Below, piece after piece: positions 21,266-24,684 of a stretch of DNA of 24,684 bases. The translations under genes were made by a program, and so were the position numbers. Each line of letters opens with the position of its first letter. The first letter of the stretch is position 1. Source of the DNA: Bacillota bacterium (GTDB taxonomy: Bacteria; Bacillota; Clostridia; Christensenellales; SZUA-584); NCBI GenBank assembly GCA_023415915.1, contig JAEZIZ010000146.1, positions 1 through 24,684 on the forward strand, in the 5' to 3' direction. The notes beneath the pieces are model-generated. The model made no database searches. It was given only the letters and a program-made list of their open reading frames with translations, and was not told the origin of the DNA.

Positions 21266-22285
21266 ATGAAGCTTATTAAAACGCAGGATGCGGTGGGACA
21301 GGTTTTGTGCCACGACATAACGCAGATAATAAAAGGCGTTAAAAAAGACGCAGTGTTCAGAAAAGGCCACGTAATAACCGAGGAGGATATACCCGTGCTG
21401 TTGAGCCTTGGCAAGGACAGCGTTTACATATGGGAAAACGACGAAAGCATGCTGCATGAGAACGACGCGGCCGAGATACTTAAGGATATATGCATGGGTT
21501 CGGGCATGCGCGCTACGGCGCCCAAGGAAGGCAAGATAGAGCTTATCGCCGAAACCGACGGGCTTCTGATGGTTGACTCGGAGCGCGTTTACGCGGTAAA
21601 CGCATTGGGCGACATGATGATAGCAACGCGCCATGGCGGATTTGCCGTTAAAAAAGGCGACAGGCTCGCGGGTATGCGCGTAATACCGCTGGTGATTAAA
21701 AAAGAACATATGGAGCGCGCAAAAGAGGCCGCGGGAATTACGCCGCTTATCAACGTCGTGCCTTTCAAAAAGAAGACAGCAGGCGTAATCACTACGGGCA
21801 ACGAGGTTTATCATGGACGTATAACCGACACGTTCACGCCCGTCATAGCGGAGAAACTCGCCGAATACGGCTGCGAAATAGGGCGGCATGTGATACTCGG
21901 AGACGACAATGAGAAGATAACCGCGGCGATAACGGATATGCTCGGTGCGGGAATGGATATGGTGTTATGCACGGGCGGCATGAGCGTAGACCCCGACGAC
22001 AGGACTCCGCTCGCGATAAAGAACAGCGGGGCAAAGGTGGTAAGCTACGGAGCGCCCGTACTACCCGGCGCTATGTTTTTGCTGGCGTATACGGACGACG
22101 GACGCCCGGTAATAGGGCTGCCCGGCTGCGTGATGTACGCAAGGCGCACGATATTCGACCTCGTGCTGCCGAGCCTGGTAGCCGGTGTGCGCGTCACGGC
22201 GGAGCGGCTCGCGGGATACGGCGAGGGCGGGCTTTGCCTTGACTGCGGGGAGTGCCGCTTCCCGGACTGCTCGTTTGGAAAGTAG
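21266..22285 (+). CDS. Molybdopterin-binding protein, MoeA/Mog domain, Cys-rich tail
   Basis: This is a 339-residue protein with GGGAGG before the ATG and a 29-bp gap from the previous gene. Residues 1-165 form an N-terminal domain with a lipoyl-like AFRKGH-type hinge (DAVFRKGHVITEEDIPVLLS). Residues 170-310 are the MoCF_biosynth fold: AGVITTGNEVYHGRI, VLCTGGMSVDPDDRTP and PVIGLPGCVMYARRTIFDLVLP, the molybdopterin-binding and MoeA/Mog signatures. The tail has Cys324, Cys327, Cys330 and Cys335 in the spacing CX2CX2CX4C, followed by SFGK. Proteins with this tail accompany molybdenum hydroxylase genes in anaerobes. It may insert molybdate into the cofactor, and the cysteines could bind iron-sulfur or zinc. 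Confidence 0.9.
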   Translation: MKLIKTQDAVGQVLCHDITQIIKGVKKDAVFRKGHVITEEDIPVLLSLGKDSVYIWENDESMLHENDAAEILKDICMGSGMRATAPKEGKIELIAETDGLLMVDSERVYAVNALGDMMIATRHGGFAVKKGDRLAGMRVIPLVIKKEHMERAKEAAGITPLINVVPFKKKTAGVITTGNEVYHGRITDTFTPVIAEKLAEYGCEIGRHVILGDDNEKITAAITDMLGAGMDMVLCTGGMSVDPDDRTPLAIKNSGAKVVSYGAPVLPGAMFLLAYTDDGRPVIGLPGCVMYARRTIFDLVLPSLVAGVRVTAERLAGYGEGGLCLDCGECRFPDCSFGK

Positions 22286-22300
22286 AAAGGACGATAAGCG

Positions 22301-22810
22301 TTGGATAAAAAGGATTTACATGAAGGCCGCTTTACGCATATGGACTTAAACGGGAACGCCGTGATGGTGGACGTGGGCGGCAAGGAAGTAACGCAGCGCC
22401 GGGCGGTAGCGGCAGGCCGCATACGCATGAGCGCCGAGTGCTTCGCCGCGGTGCGCAGCGGCGCAGTAAAGAAAGGCGACGTGCTGGGCGTCGCACAGGT
22501 TGCGGGTATAATGGGCGCGAAACGTACGAGCGAGCTGATACCGCTCTGCCATACGTTAAGCCTTACAGGCTGCGGCGTAGAGTTTGCGATGCTGCCCGAA
22601 ACGTGCGATATAGAGGCGCGCTGCACCGTAAAGTGCGACGGCAAAACGGGCGCGGAAATGGAAGCGCTCACGGGCGTAACAACGGCGCTGCTCACCGTAT
22701 ACGACATGTGCAAAGCGATTGACAAGCGCATGGAGATACACAGCGTGCGGCTGGTGGAGAAGACGGGCGGCAAGAGCGGCAACGTTTGCTATCAGGAGAG
22801 CGTGGAATGA
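22301..22810 (+). CDS. moaC: Cyclic pyranopterin monophosphate synthase MoaC
   Basis: This is a 169-residue protein starting at TTG 22301, chosen because AAAGGA (22286-22291) lies 9 bp upstream and no in-frame ATG is near; the gap from the previous stop is 15 bp. It has the family motifs MVDVGGKEVTQRRAVAAGRI (22-41), KRTSELIPLCHTLSL and EMEALTGVTTALLTVYDMCKA. MoaC converts the MoaA product 3',8-cyclo-7,8-dihydro-GTP into cyclic pyranopterin monophosphate, the first stable intermediate of the molybdenum cofactor. The usual PLCHPL motif reads PLCHTL here. The stop overlaps the MoaA start (ATGA), so the two are coupled. Confidence 0.95.
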   Translation: MDKKDLHEGRFTHMDLNGNAVMVDVGGKEVTQRRAVAAGRIRMSAECFAAVRSGAVKKGDVLGVAQVAGIMGAKRTSELIPLCHTLSLTGCGVEFAMLPETCDIEARCTVKCDGKTGAEMEALTGVTTALLTVYDMCKAIDKRMEIHSVRLVEKTGGKSGNVCYQESVE

Positions 22811-23772
22811 AAGACAGGTCGGGGCGCCGTATCGACTACATGAGGATATCCATCACTGACAGGTGCAATCTGCGCTGCAAATACTGCATGCCACGTCCGC
22901 TGCCTAAACTGACTCACAGCGACATACTCAGTTATGAGGAGATTCTGCAGGTCTGCCGTGCGGCTGTTACTCTTGGCATAAACAAGTTCAAAGTTACGGG
23001 CGGCGAGCCGTTCGTGCGCAAAGGCGCGGCGGAATTCATTGCGAGGTTAAAGTCGCAGCCCGGCGTTGAATGCGTCACGGTGACGACTAACGGCGTTATG
23101 CTGCCTGACGTGCTGCCCGAGCTTGTTAAGGCGGGCGTAGACGGCGTTAATATAAGCATCGACGCGGCGGACCCAGTAAAGTATAAAGCGATAACGGGAT
23201 TTGACTGCGCAGCTAAAGTGCTCGCCGGCGTAGCGCAGTGCTCTAAAAGCGGCATAAATACAAAGGTCAACTGCGTGATGCTTGAGGGTAACGATAGCGA
23301 GTTTGTCGCTCTGGCTGAGCTCGCGCGTGACTTGCCGGTGGATGTGCGTTTCATAGAGTTAATGCCTCTTGGCTTTGGCAAGGCGCTTAAAGGGCCGAGT
23401 AGCGACGCGGCGCTCGGCCAGCTTCGGGCGGTATATCCTGATTTGAGTTACGTGGACGAAAAGCGCGGCAACGGGCCGGCGGTGTATTACGCGAGCGGCA
23501 AGCTTTCAGGGCGCATAGGCTTTATAAGCGCGAACACCCACAAGTTTTGCACAGGCTGCAACAGGATACGATTAACCAGCACGGGCATGCTGAAGCCCTG
23601 CCTCTGCTACGAAGCCGCAACGGACTTGCGCGCGCTGCTGAGAACCGGCGCGGACGAAATGAAACTTGCGCAGGCGATAGCCCAGGCGGTATACGCCAAG
23701 CCGCCGGCGCACTGCTTTTCGGATAAGGAGCGCGTGACGGAATATAAGATGATGAACGAGATCGGAGGATGA
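22807..23772 (+). CDS. moaA: GTP 3',8-cyclase MoaA
   Basis: This is a 321-residue radical SAM enzyme. ATG 22807 overlaps the MoaC stop (22808-22810), and AGGAG lies about 8 bp upstream. Earlier in-frame starts (22786) would lack a ribosome binding site. It has the radical SAM motif CNLRCKYC with Cys20, Cys24 and Cys27, the KFKVTGGEPFVRKG segment, and the second iron-sulfur site CTGC with Cys248, Cys251 and Cys265 (spacing CX2CX13C). The C-terminal Gly-Gly (NEIGG) needed for the reaction is intact. It makes 3',8-cyclo-7,8-dihydro-GTP from GTP in the cytoplasm, feeding MoaC. Confidence 0.96.
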   Translation: MKDRSGRRIDYMRISITDRCNLRCKYCMPRPLPKLTHSDILSYEEILQVCRAAVTLGINKFKVTGGEPFVRKGAAEFIARLKSQPGVECVTVTTNGVMLPDVLPELVKAGVDGVNISIDAADPVKYKAITGFDCAAKVLAGVAQCSKSGINTKVNCVMLEGNDSEFVALAELARDLPVDVRFIELMPLGFGKALKGPSSDAALGQLRAVYPDLSYVDEKRGNGPAVYYASGKLSGRIGFISANTHKFCTGCNRIRLTSTGMLKPCLCYEAATDLRALLRTGADEMKLAQAIAQAVYAKPPAHCFSDKERVTEYKMMNEIGG

Positions 23773-23773
23773 C

Positions 23774-24684
23774 ATGGCCAGAGTCGCAGCTATAGCGGTA
23801 AGCGAAAAGCGAGGCACGCAAAAAACGTGCGTCAGCAGCGCTGAGTTCATAGAGAATTGGGGCATAAAAGGCGACGCGCACGCCGGAGACTGGCACAGGC
23901 AGATAAGCCTTATATCCGCGCGCAGGATTGAAGAGTTCCGCGCTAAAGGAGCAGATGTGGAATACGGCGCGTTCGGAGAAAACCTCGTGGTTGACGATAT
24001 CGACTTTCGCGCGCTGCCAGTGGGCACGCTATTAAAGTGCGGCGAAGCGCTGCTGGAGATTACGCAGATAGGCAAGGAGTGCCATAACCATTGCGCGATA
24101 TATAAAGCGGCGGGAGACTGCATAATGCCGCGCGAGGGAGTGTTTGCCCGCGTGGTAAAGGGCGGTACGGTAAGCGTTGGAGACGAGATGACCGTGCAGC
24201 CGCGCGAGTGCACGCGATACCGGGCCGCCGTAATTACCGTTTCCGACAGGTGCAGCCGGGGCGAGCGCGAGGATAAAAGCGGGCCTGAGATAGTTTCCCG
24301 GCTTAAAGCCGCGGGCTATGAGATAGTCGAGACTTTGCTCGTACCCGACAGCAGGGAACAGATTAAGCGGCTGCTCATACGCCTTTCGGACCAGCGGCAG
24401 CTCGATTTGATACTGACGACAGGCGGCACGGGCTTCGCGCCGAGAGACGTAACGCCCGAGGCGACTATGGAAGCGGCGACGAAAAACGCGCCCGGCATAG
24501 CAGAAGCGATTAGGGCGTATTCTATGAATATCACGCGCCGCGCGATGCTTACGCGGGGCGTCAGCGTGATAAGGAACAATACGCTGATAATAAACCTTCC
24601 GGGCAGCCCGAAAGCCTGCGGGGAATGCCTCGATTTCATAATGGACACGCTTGCGCACGCGATTGATTTGCTGCGGGGCGAATC
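23774..24684 (+). CDS. MOSC-MogA/MoaB fusion protein, cut by the window edge
   Basis: The frame starts at ATG 23774, one base after the MoaA stop, with CGGAGG 4 bp upstream, and runs 303 codons without a stop to the window edge. Residues 1-145 are a MOSC domain with GKECHNHCAIYKAAGDC (100-116) and MPREGVFARVVKGG, including conserved cysteines 103 and 116. Residues 150-303 are a MogA/MoaB fold: AAVITVSDRCSRGEREDKSGP, TTGGTGFAPRDVTPEAT (215-231) and NLPGSPKACGECLDF (274-288). MOSC domains are linked to sulfur transfer onto the molybdenum cofactor and MogA adenylates molybdopterin before metal insertion, so one chain would carry two late steps. The protein is close to its expected end, with at least one more codon off the window. 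Confidence 0.92.
   Translation, partial: MARVAAIAVSEKRGTQKTCVSSAEFIENWGIKGDAHAGDWHRQISLISARRIEEFRAKGADVEYGAFGENLVVDDIDFRALPVGTLLKCGEALLEITQIGKECHNHCAIYKAAGDCIMPREGVFARVVKGGTVSVGDEMTVQPRECTRYRAAVITVSDRCSRGEREDKSGPEIVSRLKAAGYEIVETLLVPDSREQIKRLLIRLSDQRQLDLILTTGGTGFAPRDVTPEATMEAATKNAPGIAEAIRAYSMNITRRAMLTRGVSVIRNNTLIINLPGSPKACGECLDFIMDTLAHAIDLLRGE

Noticed and set aside
21242..21889. Minus-strand 215-codon frame over the molybdopterin-binding gene
   Set aside because: It is antisense to a gene with clear family motifs and has no ribosome binding site or domain of its own.
1..24684. CRISPR arrays, tRNA genes, transposases, phage or toxin-antitoxin genes
   Set aside because: I saw no regularly spaced repeats, no tRNA cloverleaf with a GGTTCGA-type arm, and no protein with transposase, integrase or toxin motifs.

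Overview
The window suggests a spore-forming member of the Clostridia (Bacillota) with a genome of roughly balanced base composition. The evidence is a complete GerA-type spore germinant receptor operon, Gram-positive style Shine-Dalgarno sites (GGAGG or AAGGAG at normal spacing) before almost every gene, Firmicute-type promoters, and two lipoproteins with Clostridia-like lipoboxes. Heavy ATA (Ile) use in otherwise GC-rich codons runs through most genes. The exception is the AT-rich lipoprotein gene near the left end, which looks foreign. I cannot name the genus.

Layout. (1) 1-1270: the tail of an rRNA operon, with a complete 5S rRNA gene and its terminator, an AT-rich lipoprotein gene, then a second 5S copy that has lost its 5' part but kept the 3' part and the same terminator. 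(2) 1271-6260: single regulatory or orphan genes: a multi-membrane-segment protein with a LuxR-type DNA-binding tail, a leftward gene remnant, an unrecognised 296-residue protein, two Xre-family regulators (one membrane-anchored, one fused to a DUF5680-like domain) and a two-CBS-domain protein. (3) 6400-8330: a PhzF-family isomerase, a YbaK-type deacylase in tail-to-tail overlap with it, and a GNAT acetyltransferase. (4) 8433-12448, leftward: the germinant receptor operon in the order A, C, small two-helix protein, B. (5) 12582-14960, rightward: an ABC exporter (ATPase and permease) plus its TetR regulator, behind a promoter bracketed by two near-identical palindromic operators. (6) 15211-20038: an aldo/keto reductase, a ZIP-family metal transporter with a palindrome at its promoter, a Crp/Fnr-type regulator divergent from a DMT/DUF606-type transporter with a perfect 16-bp palindrome between them, and a lipoprotein. 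(7) 20310 to the right edge: a molybdenum cofactor operon: a MocA-like nucleotidyltransferase fused to a ModE-like DNA-binding domain, a MoeA/Mog-domain molybdopterin-binding protein with a C-terminal four-cysteine tail, MoaC, MoaA, and a MOSC-MogA fusion that runs off the window.

How the parts work together. The molybdenum operon would take GTP to cPMP (MoaA, MoaC) and supply the late steps: adenylation or metal insertion (Mog and MoeA-like domains), probable nucleotide attachment (MocA-like) and sulfur or cofactor handling (MOSC). The ModE-like tail could make the first gene product sense molybdate or cofactor status and control its own operon. No molybdoenzyme structural gene is visible, so it should lie to the right. 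The germinant receptor operon is the other complete functional unit. I see no CRISPR array, transposase, phage module or toxin-antitoxin pair, and nothing that I can call a wholly new system. The most unusual items are the split 5S locus, the A-C-small-B germination operon, the three promoter palindromes, and the multi-domain fusions in the molybdenum operon.
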